A model generated the notes under the pieces. It saw only the letters and a program-made list of their open reading frames with translations, was not told where the DNA came from and did not search any database. Source: Borrelia turcica IST7 (GTDB lineage: Bacteria; Spirochaetota; Spirochaetia; Borreliales; Borreliaceae). Taken from it: a stretch of DNA of 64,000 nucleotides. The stretch is taken from positions 372,001-436,000 of the forward strand of contig NZ_CP028884.1 in the NCBI RefSeq assembly GCF_003606285.1. Reading direction: 5' to 3'. Within the stretch, counting starts at the first letter, position 1; each line of letters opens with the position of its first letter. This document shows, one piece after another, positions 1-9,707 of this stretch. A program made the translations under genes and the position numbers.

Positions 1-94
1 CCACAAACTTTTCCAAGAATTTGAATTTACACACAATGAAATTGTCAACAACAATAATGAATACTTAATAATAGAAAATATATTAATAAATTAA
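1..94 (+). CDS. C-terminal end of a plus-strand protein (partial)
   Basis: An open frame enters from the left edge (codons in phase with base 2) and ends at a TAA at 92-94, giving a 30-residue Asn/Ile-rich C-terminus. It converges on rpmB with 4 bases between the stops. By gene order it would be the B. burgdorferi BB0349 equivalent, a protein of unknown function. Too little is visible to assign a family. Confidence 0.55.
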   Translation, partial: HKLFQEFEFTHNEIVNNNNEYLIIENILIN

Positions 95-98
95 AATT

Positions 99-377
99 CT
101 AAATAAAGTCTTCTACTTTTTTGCAATTTTTTTTCAAAAAAACATCAAGACCAACTTTTGAAATACTTCTTAAAGCATTTGCAGAAACCTTAATATTAAT
201 ACTTCTTCCCAATTCAGGAATAAAAAATTTCTTATTAATTAAATTTACTTTAAAAGTTCTCTTAGTCTTAACCCCAATATGCTGGCCTGCTCCACCCTTT
301 CTCTTAGCAAGTCCCTTCCTTGGTACATTATTTCCAAATAAGGTCCTCTTTCCTGTTATTTCACATTCTCTGCCCAT
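99..377 (-). CDS. rpmB: 50S ribosomal protein L28
   Basis: A 92-residue basic protein of the large ribosomal subunit. The N-terminus (MGRECEITGKR) with a following Gly/Lys-rich segment (RKGGAGQHIGVKTKR) and the RTFKVNL strand are typical of bacterial L28. The length is slightly above the usual 62-80 residues because of a longer C-terminal part, as in other spirochaetes. It is the last gene of a minus-strand pair with the large protein upstream (9-base gap) and is convergent with the gene entering from the left edge. Confidence 0.95.
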   Translation of the reverse strand: MGRECEITGKRTLFGNNVPRKGLAKRKGGAGQHIGVKTKRTFKVNLINKKFFIPELGRSINIKVSANALRSISKVGLDVFLKKNCKKVEDFI

Positions 378-386
378 CTAAAACTC

Positions 387-1946
387 CTAAACTGTATGTT
401 TTCTCTCTAAATATAAATCCATCAATTTTAAAAATAAGCTCAAATTACCTATTATATTTTTAATTATACTACCAAAGTTTATATTATTTCCATAAGTTTT
501 TATAAGATCAATATCAAGCTCCTTCCAGTTATAAATCAATTCTCTTTCTGAAGAAGGTTTAACATAATCCTCTAAACAATCCTTTAATCGTTGCTCCATA
601 GAATAAATTATTGAATAATACTCATTCAATAAAACAAAAGCCTTTTTATTAATATCTGCTACTATGCTTATTAACAATTTTTCTGATGACTTGTCTCCAA
701 CAGAAGCCCTATGCAAAAGAGCTTTAATTCTATTACCATAATTCCCCTGTTCACCAAGATTATTATCAAAATCAATAAGACTTGAATAAGTATTAATCAA
801 AGAATGCATATCATTAGACATATCTCTTGAAATTTCCATGTCCTTCCACTGCCCCTTAATGATAAGAATATTAATCGTATCATTAAGATCTTTTTTCACA
901 AAATTAATCACATAAGTTTTTAAATAACCTAAAAGCTCATAATAAACATATCCAGGAGTACTCATAATTTTAGATGTAATCTTAACATTCATCTTTTCAT
1001 TATAATTATCTAAATGTAAAAGTGTACCTGCAGGAAACAATTTTTCTGCCACAATTTTAGATTTACTATTTTTTTGCAAAACCTTAATCTTTTCTATTTC
1101 GTTTGCAACATGTTTAGCAAGATCATTGAAAAATGTTTTTGTCATAGGTTTTGGCTTCTTTCCATTAGATATAGGAAAATAATCAGGATCTCCACTAACA
1201 TATCTTACAAGATACAAAATTTCCTTATTCTTATTTATCTCAATAATGGAGGTTACTATTTTAAGCCAAATATTTGGTTTAATAGGAAAATTCCCCTTAT
1301 CTCCATATACCTCTAAAAGAATATCGTATAGATTTTTCCAGACAGCAAAATCTGTAATAGAATATATGTTCTCTAAAAAATCTTTAATCTCATCAAGAAT
1401 CAAACCACAGCCAACTGCATTAAATCTTGGCTTATAGACAAAATCATCTTCTGGAAACAAACCATCAAAATTTTTAATAATAGAATAATATGAATATGAG
1501 ACTAAATCAAAAAAGATATACAAAGCTCCACAAGTTTCATCGATTAACTTAATTTGTTCTTGAGTTACATTCTTAAATAAATAATTCAAATTATTATTCA
1601 AATTTTTAGGCACATCCGAATTAAAATTAGGCATATCATTAGCTGAAAAAGAATAAATATAATCCAAAGCCTTTTTTTGACTTTCATTCAAATACTTTTC
1701 AACAACAAAGTGAATTATTTTATTTGAATTTCGATATCTTTGCACAAAAAGCTTTAAAGGAGCAAAAGTTTTGTAAAGATTATAAATAAATTTAGCAAAT
1801 TGAGGTAAAGCTTGTATTTTCGAAGCATTAAAAAAATTACTTATCTTATTCAGATTATTTTTTACTTCTCTAATCCTCTTCTGCCTTACCTGTTCAGGAG
1901 TAAGCTCTCTATTAAAAATAGAAAATAAAAAATCAAACAAACCCAA
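387..1946 (-). CDS. Conserved spirochaete protein of unknown function
   Basis: A soluble protein of about 519 residues without signal peptide or membrane segment, rich in Asn, Lys, Ile and aromatic residues and predicted mostly helical. I recognise no enzymatic motif. By position it matches BB0351 of B. burgdorferi. I prefer the TTG at 1946 (protein beginning GLFDFLFSIFNRE after the start) because a GGGAG ribosome site lies 9 bases upstream. A TTG three codons earlier, at 1955, would sit almost on top of that site. It is probably co-transcribed with rpmB and divergent from the lipoprotein gene at 2078. Function cannot be assigned from the sequence. Confidence 0.8.
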   Translation of the reverse strand: MGLFDFLFSIFNRELTPEQVRQKRIREVKNNLNKISNFFNASKIQALPQFAKFIYNLYKTFAPLKLFVQRYRNSNKIIHFVVEKYLNESQKKALDYIYSFSANDMPNFNSDVPKNLNNNLNYLFKNVTQEQIKLIDETCGALYIFFDLVSYSYYSIIKNFDGLFPEDDFVYKPRFNAVGCGLILDEIKDFLENIYSITDFAVWKNLYDILLEVYGDKGNFPIKPNIWLKIVTSIIEINKNKEILYLVRYVSGDPDYFPISNGKKPKPMTKTFFNDLAKHVANEIEKIKVLQKNSKSKIVAEKLFPAGTLLHLDNYNEKMNVKITSKIMSTPGYVYYELLGYLKTYVINFVKKDLNDTINILIIKGQWKDMEISRDMSNDMHSLINTYSSLIDFDNNLGEQGNYGNRIKALLHRASVGDKSSEKLLISIVADINKKAFVLLNEYYSIIYSMEQRLKDCLEDYVKPSSERELIYNWKELDIDLIKTYGNNINFGSIIKNIIGNLSLFLKLMDLYLERKHTV

Positions 1947-2077
1947 ATTTACCAATCTCCCTACTAAAAATCAAACTATAAAATTAATATTCTTTTAAAC
2001 ACCAAAACTATCAAAATAACTATAAAAATTATACATAATTTATTGTAAAATAAAAGGAAGTAAAATAAATAATTTTT

Positions 2078-3187
2078 ATGTACATAAAAAAATCAATTTT
2101 AATCATAGTTTTTACTTTAATTCTTAGTTGTTCAAGTAATGATAGCATTATCTTACTAACCGACAATAAAATTATTCCATTTTATGTAAACCAATTCAAT
2201 ATCGAACATAAAGCAAGTTTTATCGTTAAATACAAAGACCATATTAACATGCAAACAATTAACAAAGAAAATGCTCAAATAGTTATATCAAAAACCATAG
2301 ACAATATAAATATAATTAAAAATTTTAAAAATATTCAAAAATATTATTCTCCAGATTATCTAGTTCTAAAAAATATATCTGAGAAGTTTACATACAGAAT
2401 TATTCCCTTAAGTTTTGATATTCCAATCTTAATATATAAAAACGAATATAACATAGAACAATATATAGATGCACAAAGTATTAAAACAATATATAAACTT
2501 TTTCAAAGAGAAAAAAAATTCTTTATTTCTCCCTATATTTCTGAAAGCTTATTTTACACAATATCTAAAATAAACAAAATAAACTTTTATTTTGCTAATA
2601 ATAATCTGGAATATGATGAGAAAAAAATGTTAAATATGATAAATCACTTTAAATCGTTTTTGGATGTAAATGAACTTAAACTGCAAAAAAGATTTACAGA
2701 AAAATACCAATATTTAAAATTAGAAAACATATTGCTTGAAAAGAACACTCTTTTAATAGCAGGTTTAGCTGATTTAACATATTATAATGGTTTAAGTAAA
2801 GACATCCAAAATAAACTCAATTTTTCATACTTAACGGATCAAGACAAAAAATTAACAGTATCCAATATAACCTTTATGGGGGTTCAAGAATTATCACAAC
2901 CTATAGAAAAATTTATTCAATGGATACTAGATAAAGAAATACAAAAAAAACTAATTAAACTTAAAGACAAGAATAAATTTAATGAACATTTCGGATTTGT
3001 AAGTGGATTAACACCTTATAAAAGTTTAAATTTGCAATTAAACATAAAAAAAGAAAATCCTTCTTTTATTATTGATGAAAATGATATAGATCAAAACTCA
3101 TACATACTCAACAAAAAACAAATAGAAAAAGAAAACCAAGTGATCAATGAATTATTTCTATCATCAATAACTAAAAACTTAAATTAA
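2078..3187 (+). CDS. Lipoprotein, solute-binding-protein-like
   Basis: A 369-residue lipoprotein: a short basic N-terminus and hydrophobic stretch lead to the lipobox LILSC, so Cys18 would be acylated. The C-terminal third (VSNITFMGVQELSQ..., then EKFIQWILDKEIQKKL, then an aromatic GLTPYKSLN segment) looks like the end of an ABC-type extracellular solute-binding protein, where a final helix follows a 'residual capacity' segment. This is inference from pattern only, and no transporter genes are adjacent. A GGAAG ribosome site precedes the ATG. The gene ends 3 bases before the stop of the convergent membrane protein. By order it corresponds to BB0352. Confidence 0.8.
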   Translation: MYIKKSILIIVFTLILSCSSNDSIILLTDNKIIPFYVNQFNIEHKASFIVKYKDHINMQTINKENAQIVISKTIDNINIIKNFKNIQKYYSPDYLVLKNISEKFTYRIIPLSFDIPILIYKNEYNIEQYIDAQSIKTIYKLFQREKKFFISPYISESLFYTISKINKINFYFANNNLEYDEKKMLNMINHFKSFLDVNELKLQKRFTEKYQYLKLENILLEKNTLLIAGLADLTYYNGLSKDIQNKLNFSYLTDQDKKLTVSNITFMGVQELSQPIEKFIQWILDKEIQKKLIKLKDKNKFNEHFGFVSGLTPYKSLNLQLNIKKENPSFIIDENDIDQNSYILNKKQIEKENQVINELFLSSITKNLN

Positions 3188-3190
3188 AGA

Positions 3191-4981
3191 TTATGCTTCC
3201 CTATAATTAACCCGTATTAAATGGAATATAAAAATAAATAAGAGAAAAAGAATAAAAACAAAGGGCACATATATGTTAGCAAACATTTGAATAAAGACCG
3301 CTATTAAAATAAATAATAAATAATTTATAAAAAGCGAAATAATAACTGAAAAAATAGCTATCATTATGCATATTAAAAATATTATAAACTTCGAGTCAAA
3401 TTCAAAACTAACCTTAGAAGACACACCCATAAATAACACTCCCCATAAAACCAATAACATAGGGTTTATCAATAATAAAAGACTGAAAGAGAAAATACTT
3501 ATTAACCTTAAGTTAAGCATTTCAACTTGGTTAAAAGCATTCAAAAGTCCTGGGGCAGGCAAAAATATATTACTACTAGAATTCGAAAATAAATGTAAAT
3601 TGTCAACATCTTTATTAATACTAATAATAGCAGGCTCATTTAAATCAAAATCTCTAGACGACACAATAATTTTAGTAGCAATAATATTGCTCTCCTCATT
3701 ATCCTTATCTAAAACATTTTGATAAACCTCATTACCCTTAAGAGTAGCAAATGGAACTTTAATGTGAAATACAATATTACCTGATTTATTGAATCTAATA
3801 AGTTCAAAATTTTTAACCATTTTTAAATAAGAAATACCACTCACAATTTTTTGCATATAAATATAATCGAATGTCCCACTCCCAGAGTCAGATTGAAACA
3901 ATAAAACATCATTTATACCATGATGTTCATAATATTTTTCAATCTCATCAAAGAAAAGATATTCACTTCTAAGTTTCTCCAAAGACTTATTCTTATAACT
4001 TAAAATCTCATTATCATTTGGAAATAATTTATGAAGTCTCAAAAATCCATAATATGCATCTCTAAATTTTTCTGTATTAAAATATAAAAAATTTTTCTGT
4101 TTCTCTTCCAAAACTAAATGTCTCTTCTCGCTCTCAATATTCTTATTCTCATTAATAGCCTTAAAAGTTAAGTCTAGAAGAGCAGCAAGTTCATCATCCC
4201 TAGTAGAAGCAAATCCTATATAAGCAAAATAATTAGCTGTAGCATAATCACCCTTATCAATAAGCTCATTTACAATATCTTGAAAATCTTTCTTGGTAAG
4301 ATTTCTAATCAAATATGTCTTAATAGTCTTTCTAATTTTTTCTAAATCAACATCATAAATAGGCATTCTATTATATTCTGATTTCACTAAGTAATAATTA
4401 GTTGAAAGTTCATCATTATCAAAATCAATAAGTCTCATTTTATTATATATTCTAATTAAATCTTCAAGATATTTTCTTTTCTTCTTCATTGCTTCTATTA
4501 AATCATTTGCATCTAAAATCTTGCTTACTGATAAACTTATATCTATTCCCTTTACTTTATTTACTATTTCATTTGCCTGATTTTCAAGAAGATTATACCT
4601 CTCATAACTATACCTATACTCACTCCTTTGAGTAATGGTATAAGGTAAAATAAAATTAAAAATAAGAGAAACAATAACTCCTACTATAAAAAATAAAAAT
4701 ACAAATGGATAAAATTTCCTAAATAAATAACCCTTATACTCTTTTAAATAAACCCTTATTTCATATTGACTTAAGAAAATAAAGTAGATACAAATAAAAA
4801 AAATAAAAAAACCATTAAAATAATGATAAACACCTAAGACAGTATCAAAAAATGTGGCTATTAATCTATATTTTTCTAAATAATCTGACCCAAAAAAATA
4901 TGCATAACAAAAAAATAAACAAATAAATAAAAATAAATAAATAATAAAATTGCTTACAAAAGCATACAATTCTCTTTTCAT
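3191..4981 (-). CDS. Large membrane protein with central TPR-like region, unknown function
   Basis: A 596-residue protein. The N-terminus has three hydrophobic segments (residues about 10-35, 45-75, 90-120), followed by a long hydrophilic helical domain (about 125-470). That domain contains repeat-like units such as the ATANYFAYIGFAS and DAYYGFLRLHKLFPNDNE segments, which resemble TPR helices. The C-terminus has three or four further membrane segments (about 490-590). It forms a pair with the 313-residue membrane protein upstream (5-base gap), so the two probably act together. By order it is BB0353-like. I do not recognise a named family. Confidence 0.8.
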   Translation of the reverse strand: MKRELYAFVSNFIIYLFLFICLFFCYAYFFGSDYLEKYRLIATFFDTVLGVYHYFNGFFIFFICIYFIFLSQYEIRVYLKEYKGYLFRKFYPFVFLFFIVGVIVSLIFNFILPYTITQRSEYRYSYERYNLLENQANEIVNKVKGIDISLSVSKILDANDLIEAMKKKRKYLEDLIRIYNKMRLIDFDNDELSTNYYLVKSEYNRMPIYDVDLEKIRKTIKTYLIRNLTKKDFQDIVNELIDKGDYATANYFAYIGFASTRDDELAALLDLTFKAINENKNIESEKRHLVLEEKQKNFLYFNTEKFRDAYYGFLRLHKLFPNDNEILSYKNKSLEKLRSEYLFFDEIEKYYEHHGINDVLLFQSDSGSGTFDYIYMQKIVSGISYLKMVKNFELIRFNKSGNIVFHIKVPFATLKGNEVYQNVLDKDNEESNIIATKIIVSSRDFDLNEPAIISINKDVDNLHLFSNSSSNIFLPAPGLLNAFNQVEMLNLRLISIFSFSLLLLINPMLLVLWGVLFMGVSSKVSFEFDSKFIIFLICIMIAIFSVIISLFINYLLFILIAVFIQMFANIYVPFVFILFLLFIFIFHLIRVNYREA

Positions 4982-4986
4982 AAACT

Positions 4987-5928
4987 CTACAAACTATTAT
5001 CAAATCCTTCACTAATCTTAATACAATCGGAAATGAATCCAAACAAATAAATAGAAAAGAAAGTCAGAATACAAAAAACAAAAGGAATATAATCAGAAAT
5101 TACATTTCTTCCCACAATCAAATTAAAATTTTTAGGAAACTCAATTGCATAAAGATTGTAAACTTTAAAAAATAATATGATAAAGATCGGATAAAGAAAT
5201 AAAGAAAAACTACTTGAAAATATAAGATTAAAAACATAAGAAAATGAAAATAAAAGTAACCCAAATCCAAATATATTAAATATCAAACCAACATGCCCTA
5301 AAGATAGAAAAAAATAATTTAAAGTTTCCAAATCATTAAAAACATAGCTAATCAATTTACTATATAATTCCTGCATCAAAAATGCATTTTTCTCAGAATA
5401 AATAGCATTAACTTGAGAAAAGTCTGGATTATATGAAAATTCATTAAAATCATTATCCTCATTCTCGTTTTTTTCTACCTTTAAAAGACCCTTAAAACCA
5501 AAAAAATTAACATCATTGCTATAAAACACTAACTTACCATCAAAAAAATGTACTACCCCATCTCTAATAATCCTGTCGCTCTTTTGATGAAGATTTTCAT
5601 ATATAGTATTAAAATTAGAAGATGCTCTAAATCCAAAATAAGACAAAGATAATATAAAAACAAAAGTGACAAAATACAAAGTCCTAGATATTTTTAAAAC
5701 TTCTACATCGAAAGGATAAGAAATTCTCATAAAAGTAACAACAAGAGCTAAGGGAAAAGTATAAAGATAAGTATCATAATAAAGCTCGTAACTAAAGATA
5801 GAAAAATTTACATATAGAAATTTATATTTCAAATAAAATGTGCAAAGGAAGACAAAAGATAAGAGAAAAAATATAAAAATAAACCTACAAGATACTAAAA
5901 AAACAAACCTTAAAACATTCAACACCAT
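4987..5928 (-). CDS. Integral membrane protein of unknown function
   Basis: A 313-residue, very hydrophobic, Phe- and Tyr-rich protein. Membrane segments are visible at about residues 7-30, 52-68, 80-100, 208-235, 240-262 and 275-300. A polar loop at about 105-200 includes an Asn/Glu/Asp-rich stretch (KNENEDNDFNEF). The ATG at 5928 has an AGGGA ribosome site close upstream. It sits 5 bases before the 596-residue membrane protein in the same operon, which suggests a two-component membrane complex. By order it is BB0354-like. No catalytic or transport motif is recognised. Confidence 0.75.
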   Translation of the reverse strand: MVLNVLRFVFLVSCRFIFIFFLLSFVFLCTFYLKYKFLYVNFSIFSYELYYDTYLYTFPLALVVTFMRISYPFDVEVLKISRTLYFVTFVFILSLSYFGFRASSNFNTIYENLHQKSDRIIRDGVVHFFDGKLVFYSNDVNFFGFKGLLKVEKNENEDNDFNEFSYNPDFSQVNAIYSEKNAFLMQELYSKLISYVFNDLETLNYFFLSLGHVGLIFNIFGFGLLLFSFSYVFNLIFSSSFSLFLYPIFIILFFKVYNLYAIEFPKNFNLIVGRNVISDYIPFVFCILTFFSIYLFGFISDCIKISEGFDNSL

Positions 5929-5956
5929 AAATCCCTATAAGTCGAAAATAAATATT

Positions 5957-6442
5957 TTAAGACTTTCTAACAGATAAAACATCTTTAATTTTTTGCTTAG
6001 CTTCTTCAAAACTAATTTGCAAGGCCAAACTAATTTCATGCTCCAAAATCAGCTCAAAATCATTTAAAATCCTCTTCTCATAGAAGGGTAATTCTTTTTG
6101 AGTAGACTTTGCATACAAGAACTTATACAACTTAGCGGTATTCAATATATCATTTTGTTTATAAAAATCATGACTACCATCTTTTATTTTTTTTTGATCT
6201 ATTTGACCCTCAAAATCTTTAATAACATCAAAGACTTCCTCCACCTTTTCCCTACTAACCAAAGCTCTAATCCCAAGATCATCAGCTCTAGCAACCGGAA
6301 CCATAAAAGTCATTTCATTAAAGGGAAAGTATATCTCATAATAATCAATAAACTCACCATTAAATTCTTTATTTTGAATATTTTTTATCCTACCCACTCC
6401 CTGCATTGGATAAACTACAGCTTGATCTAATACAAATGCCAC
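5957..6442 (-). CDS. CarD/CdnL-family RNA polymerase-binding regulator
   Basis: A 161-residue protein with the CarD/CdnL/TRCF RNA-polymerase-interacting fold at its N-terminus: VVYPMQGVGRI is the family's 'VYP..GVG.I' signature, followed by YYEIYFP and the MTFMVPVARADDLGIR strand. The C-terminal part is helical, ending in a basic DNA-contacting type domain. CarD proteins bind RNA polymerase beta and stabilise open promoter complexes. The start is a GTG at 6442 with GAGG 6 bases upstream. It precedes the two membrane-protein genes by 28 bases in the same direction. In B. burgdorferi this is the BB0355 position. Confidence 0.9.
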   Translation of the reverse strand: MAFVLDQAVVYPMQGVGRIKNIQNKEFNGEFIDYYEIYFPFNEMTFMVPVARADDLGIRALVSREKVEEVFDVIKDFEGQIDQKKIKDGSHDFYKQNDILNTAKLYKFLYAKSTQKELPFYEKRILNDFELILEHEISLALQISFEEAKQKIKDVLSVRKS

Positions 6443-6489
6443 TTTTTACCTCATATAATAAATTTCACTAATACTTAAATCAAAAGAAG

Positions 6490-7083
6490 TTATAAAAACA
6501 CACTTAAATTAGTTCTAATGCCAAATTTATTTGCATAAAACAATTTTTCAAGATAATCATTACTACAAAAACTTATTATCATACTAGGAGTAAGCTTATT
6601 AATATTTGCAAAAAACATTTCCTTATTTCTCTTAACAGCCCTCAAATCATAGTAACCAATAAAATTAATTTCTTTATGTGATTCTTTCAATCTTAAAAAA
6701 TTCTTCTTAGAAATTATTTTATCCTTGTCTATAATATAGCATGTTTTATATGTATTTTCTAGTATACTCATTAAAATAAGCAGAATTGAATTTGAATCAT
6801 AATAACTAATATCAATCTTTTTAAAAAGCTTGCAAAGAACCCTTAACAACTTAGAATTAGAAAAGACAAGTGAAGAATCCTTAACAAGATTTCTAAATTT
6901 TTTAAAAATCAAAAATTTCAATAAAGCCTTAAAATCAACAAAAATCACCATTGAATGATATGGATGAGATAAAAGATATTCAAATCGACTCGCCAATTTA
7001 TCACTATTCTTAAATACATCTATTGGCATCCCACAAAAATAAATCCTGTCGGGTTTTGAATATATATCTTTTAAATTAGCCAT
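6490..7083 (-). CDS. Divergent WecG/TagA/CpsF (GT26)-like protein, probably non-catalytic
   Basis: A 197-residue protein whose pattern follows the WecG/TagA/CpsF glycosyltransferase fold. CGMPIDVFKNSDKLA matches the family start 'G.pid..t...a'. A central GYYDLRAV segment stands where 'G..Gyf' is expected. TPSMIISFCSNDYLEKLFYANKFG stands where 'PDiv.VglG.PkQE.wi..n' is expected. The acidic 'DG' motif after the 'adlv.p' strand is replaced (SSLVFSNSKLLR), and the PKQE motif is lost, so transferase activity is doubtful. The ATG overlaps the end of rsmE by 8 bases and its ribosome site GAGGG lies inside rsmE, indicating translational coupling. The family assignment is inference. Confidence 0.65.
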   Translation of the reverse strand: MANLKDIYSKPDRIYFCGMPIDVFKNSDKLASRFEYLLSHPYHSMVIFVDFKALLKFLIFKKFRNLVKDSSLVFSNSKLLRVLCKLFKKIDISYYDSNSILLILMSILENTYKTCYIIDKDKIISKKNFLRLKESHKEINFIGYYDLRAVKRNKEMFFANINKLTPSMIISFCSNDYLEKLFYANKFGIRTNLSVFL

Positions 7084-7804
7084 TATTACCCTCTAATAAC
7101 AATTTAAAACAAATAAGTGAATAAACAATAGCTGTTTCTGCCCTCAAAATTGAAGTATTAAACTTCACGAACTTAAAACCCAAATCCTTAAATAAATTAA
7201 TTTCTGCCATTGAAAAACAACCCTCAGGACCTATTAAAATCCCAATTTTATTTAAAGGACTTATACTATCACCACAACTTAATAAACCACCCTCTTGATG
7301 GGCAACATAATAATGAACAGAAGATGAATAAGGAATACTAAAAAAATTTTTGTAAAAATTAATATCAGGAACATGTATATTACCACTCTGCTTTAAAGCT
7401 TCATCAATTATCTTTGCAAATCTAGATCTTTTAAAACTTAAATCATTCATATCTATCTTAGAAACAGAATTATCGCCATTAACAATGTTTATATGATCTA
7501 CTCCAATCTCAACGATTTGCCTTAAACATAAGTCTAATTTTCTACCTTTAAGATTAGATATAAACATGCTTATTTCAAAATCCCTCTTTTTTATTTTCTC
7601 TATCTTAAGAGTAGAAAGCCTAATAATCTTATTATCAATGCTTAAAATTTTAGCAAACCTTATTTCTTTTCCCTTCACCAAAACATTTAATGCATCTCCT
7701 ACCTTAAACCGTCTCACATCAATAAGATAATGATAAATCTTAATATCATTAATAATGATATCATTCCCAAATAAACAGTCATCGTTTAAGACTATTTGTT
7801 TCAC
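7076..7804 (-). CDS. rsmE: 16S rRNA (uracil-1498-N3)-methyltransferase RsmE
   Basis: A 242-residue SPOUT-class methyltransferase. The N-terminal PUA-like part (about 1-75, with the RRFKVGDALNVLVKGKE strand) is followed by the knotted SAM-binding domain with GILIGPEGCFS (about 188-198) and the C-terminal LRAETAIVYSL signature that forms the cofactor knot. The enzyme methylates U1498 of 16S rRNA at N3. The start is a GTG at 7804, only 3 bases after the ctp stop. I see no good ribosome site, so translation is probably coupled to ctp. The downstream GT26-like gene overlaps its end. Confidence 0.92.
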   Translation of the reverse strand: MKQIVLNDDCLFGNDIIINDIKIYHYLIDVRRFKVGDALNVLVKGKEIRFAKILSIDNKIIRLSTLKIEKIKKRDFEISMFISNLKGRKLDLCLRQIVEIGVDHINIVNGDNSVSKIDMNDLSFKRSRFAKIIDEALKQSGNIHVPDINFYKNFFSIPYSSSVHYYVAHQEGGLLSCGDSISPLNKIGILIGPEGCFSMAEINLFKDLGFKFVKFNTSILRAETAIVYSLICFKLLLEGNNG

Positions 7805-7807
7805 AGA

Positions 7808-9223
7808 TTAATTTTTAGTTTCATTTAAAAGATACTCATAAGAAGCTCTTAAGGCCTTATCATAATGTAAATTATAAATCGGTGCTTCTTGATTTGTGTC
7901 TTGATAAAATTTAGTAAGTACATACTGACCTAAAAAGTCCTTATCTACATTATAATTAGCATGTCCTTTAACAAGGTTATCAATAAAATTATCTATTTCA
8001 GTTTCAGTAATAGTTTTTCTATCCTTTAAAAAATGTCCTATTAAATCCTTGTCAAAAATTTCTTTATAAGCTAAGACTTCTTCCTCAGAAAAATCTTTCG
8101 AAACAATCTCTAAATCAGGTTTAATCCCAATATTATGTATACTTTGACCAGATGGAGTATAGTACTTTGAATTAGTAATCTTAAAGCCTCCTGTATGGAA
8201 AGGGATTACATTTTGTATTACTCCTTTGCCATAAGACTTCTCACCTATAACATAAGCCCTCTTATGATCTTTTAAGGCTCCCACTAAAACTTCGGATGCT
8301 GATGCTGAATGCTTATCAATTAAAGCAACAATTTTCATGTCCAAAGGTACCAAACATTCAGAATTAGCCTTATATTCAAAAGGAGCTTTAGCATCCCTTG
8401 TCCTTGTTGAAACAATAATTCCCTCAGTCAAAATATCATCGGCTATCTTTATTGCGTCCTTTAGAAAACCTCCGGTATTAAGTCTTAAATCTAAAATCAA
8501 AGATTTAATATTGTGAGATTTAAGTTTTTCTAAAGCTTTTCTAAAGTAACTATTAGTATTTGGATTAAAACTTACTATCCTAATATACCCAACGTCTTCC
8601 TTAATAACATCATATTTAATAGTCTGTATATCTAATTTTTCTCTTATAAGTTCAAATTCCAATTTTAAATCTTTACCTCTTAGAATAGAAACTTTAACTT
8701 TTGTACCTTCTTTTCCCCTCAAAAGCTCAACAACTTGTTCTACTGTCATTGCAGAAGCACTCTTACCATCAACGGCTGTAATGTAATCACCCGACCTTAT
8801 TCCAGCCTTATATGCAGGCCCTTCCTCAAAAGGAGTAAGAATTTTCACATAAGAATTAGGTTCAAGATTAGATCCCTTAGTAGAATCTTTTTTGGTAATA
8901 GTAACCCCAATTCCAACATAATTCCCCTCTGTGGTTTTTGATATCTCCTCTAAATCTTTTTTTGTTAAATATTGAGAATATGGATCATCCAAAGCCTGAA
9001 ACATACCCTTCAAAGCCCCTTCAAAAACAGCCTCATCATCAACAGGTTCAACATAATTTCTCTTAATAAAATCAAAAGCTTCTGTCATCATATGACCATA
9101 ATTTGACGCAGATAATTTACCTCTAGAAGAATCTGATTGTGCAAAGATAGACTCTACAACAACTAAAGAACTCATACTGAGTGCTAATAAAAAGCATACA
9201 AATATTAAAAATTTCTTTTTCAT
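7808..9223 (-). CDS. ctp: Carboxyl-terminal processing protease (S41, PDZ)
   Basis: A 471-residue periplasmic serine protease. It has an N-terminal signal/anchor (MKKKFLIFVCFLLALS...VESIFAQ), a helical segment, a PDZ domain (about residues 85-165, with GPAYKAGIRSGDYITAVDGK), and an S41 catalytic core with the serine in SASASEVLVG and the lysine in GEKSYGKG. The product removes C-terminal peptides from exported proteins; in B. burgdorferi CtpA processes the porin P13. I chose ATG 9223 because AGGAA lies 8 bases upstream and a signal peptide follows at once. The open frame extends to 9328, but that would overlap the divergent gene at 9285. Followed closely by rsmE. Confidence 0.94.
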   Translation of the reverse strand: MKKKFLIFVCFLLALSMSSLVVVESIFAQSDSSRGKLSASNYGHMMTEAFDFIKRNYVEPVDDEAVFEGALKGMFQALDDPYSQYLTKKDLEEISKTTEGNYVGIGVTITKKDSTKGSNLEPNSYVKILTPFEEGPAYKAGIRSGDYITAVDGKSASAMTVEQVVELLRGKEGTKVKVSILRGKDLKLEFELIREKLDIQTIKYDVIKEDVGYIRIVSFNPNTNSYFRKALEKLKSHNIKSLILDLRLNTGGFLKDAIKIADDILTEGIIVSTRTRDAKAPFEYKANSECLVPLDMKIVALIDKHSASASEVLVGALKDHKRAYVIGEKSYGKGVIQNVIPFHTGGFKITNSKYYTPSGQSIHNIGIKPDLEIVSKDFSEEEVLAYKEIFDKDLIGHFLKDRKTITETEIDNFIDNLVKGHANYNVDKDFLGQYVLTKFYQDTNQEAPIYNLHYDKALRASYEYLLNETKN

Positions 9224-9284
9224 CCAACTAATTCCTACACAAATAAAACTTGATTTTATCTCCATAATATAATACTTTAAGATT

Positions 9285-9695
9285 ATGTTAAAGACAAATA
9301 CTTTAAAAATAAAAATTACAAGTTTCATTATTGCTATGCAAGTACTTGAAAGCTTATTAATACTCGTAGAACTTTATGGAGCTATTAACAAAATAATATT
9401 TGTCAGTAATTCTTCTATTAAGTTTATGTTATCTTTTATTATATTCTCACCAGAGTTATGTCTTGCAATACTAACAATAAACTATTTATTATATGAAAAA
9501 TTTAAAATCCTTCACAACTTGATTATCACAACAAAAATTTTTCAAATAATAATGGGAATTATGTTATTCATATTAGGTTATAGTCTTCGCTTATATGTGT
9601 ATCAAATATCCCTATTTCATCTTTTAGGAATAGTAATAATTTACGCTATATTTAACTCAATGATTCTATTTTTAATAAAAATAAAGGATAAGTAA
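9285..9695 (+). CDS. Small four-helix membrane protein of unknown function
   Basis: A 136-residue hydrophobic protein with about four membrane segments (residues 8-28, 42-65, 75-97 and 108-130) and short basic loops. No ribosome site is obvious before the ATG at 9285, so the start is uncertain. It precedes the ParA-like gene by 12 bases and is probably in one operon with it and lgt. By order it is BB0360-like. No family recognised. Confidence 0.65.
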   Translation: MLKTNTLKIKITSFIIAMQVLESLLILVELYGAINKIIFVSNSSIKFMLSFIIFSPELCLAILTINYLLYEKFKILHNLIITTKIFQIIMGIMLFILGYSLRLYVYQISLFHLLGIVIIYAIFNSMILFLIKIKDK

Positions 9696-9707
9696 CGGAG
9701 TAAAGGT

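Noticed and set aside
9224-9328. N-terminal extension of the ctp frame
   Set aside because: It overlaps the divergent gene, lacks a ribosome site, and would bury the signal peptide; ATG 9223 has AGGAA at the right distance.
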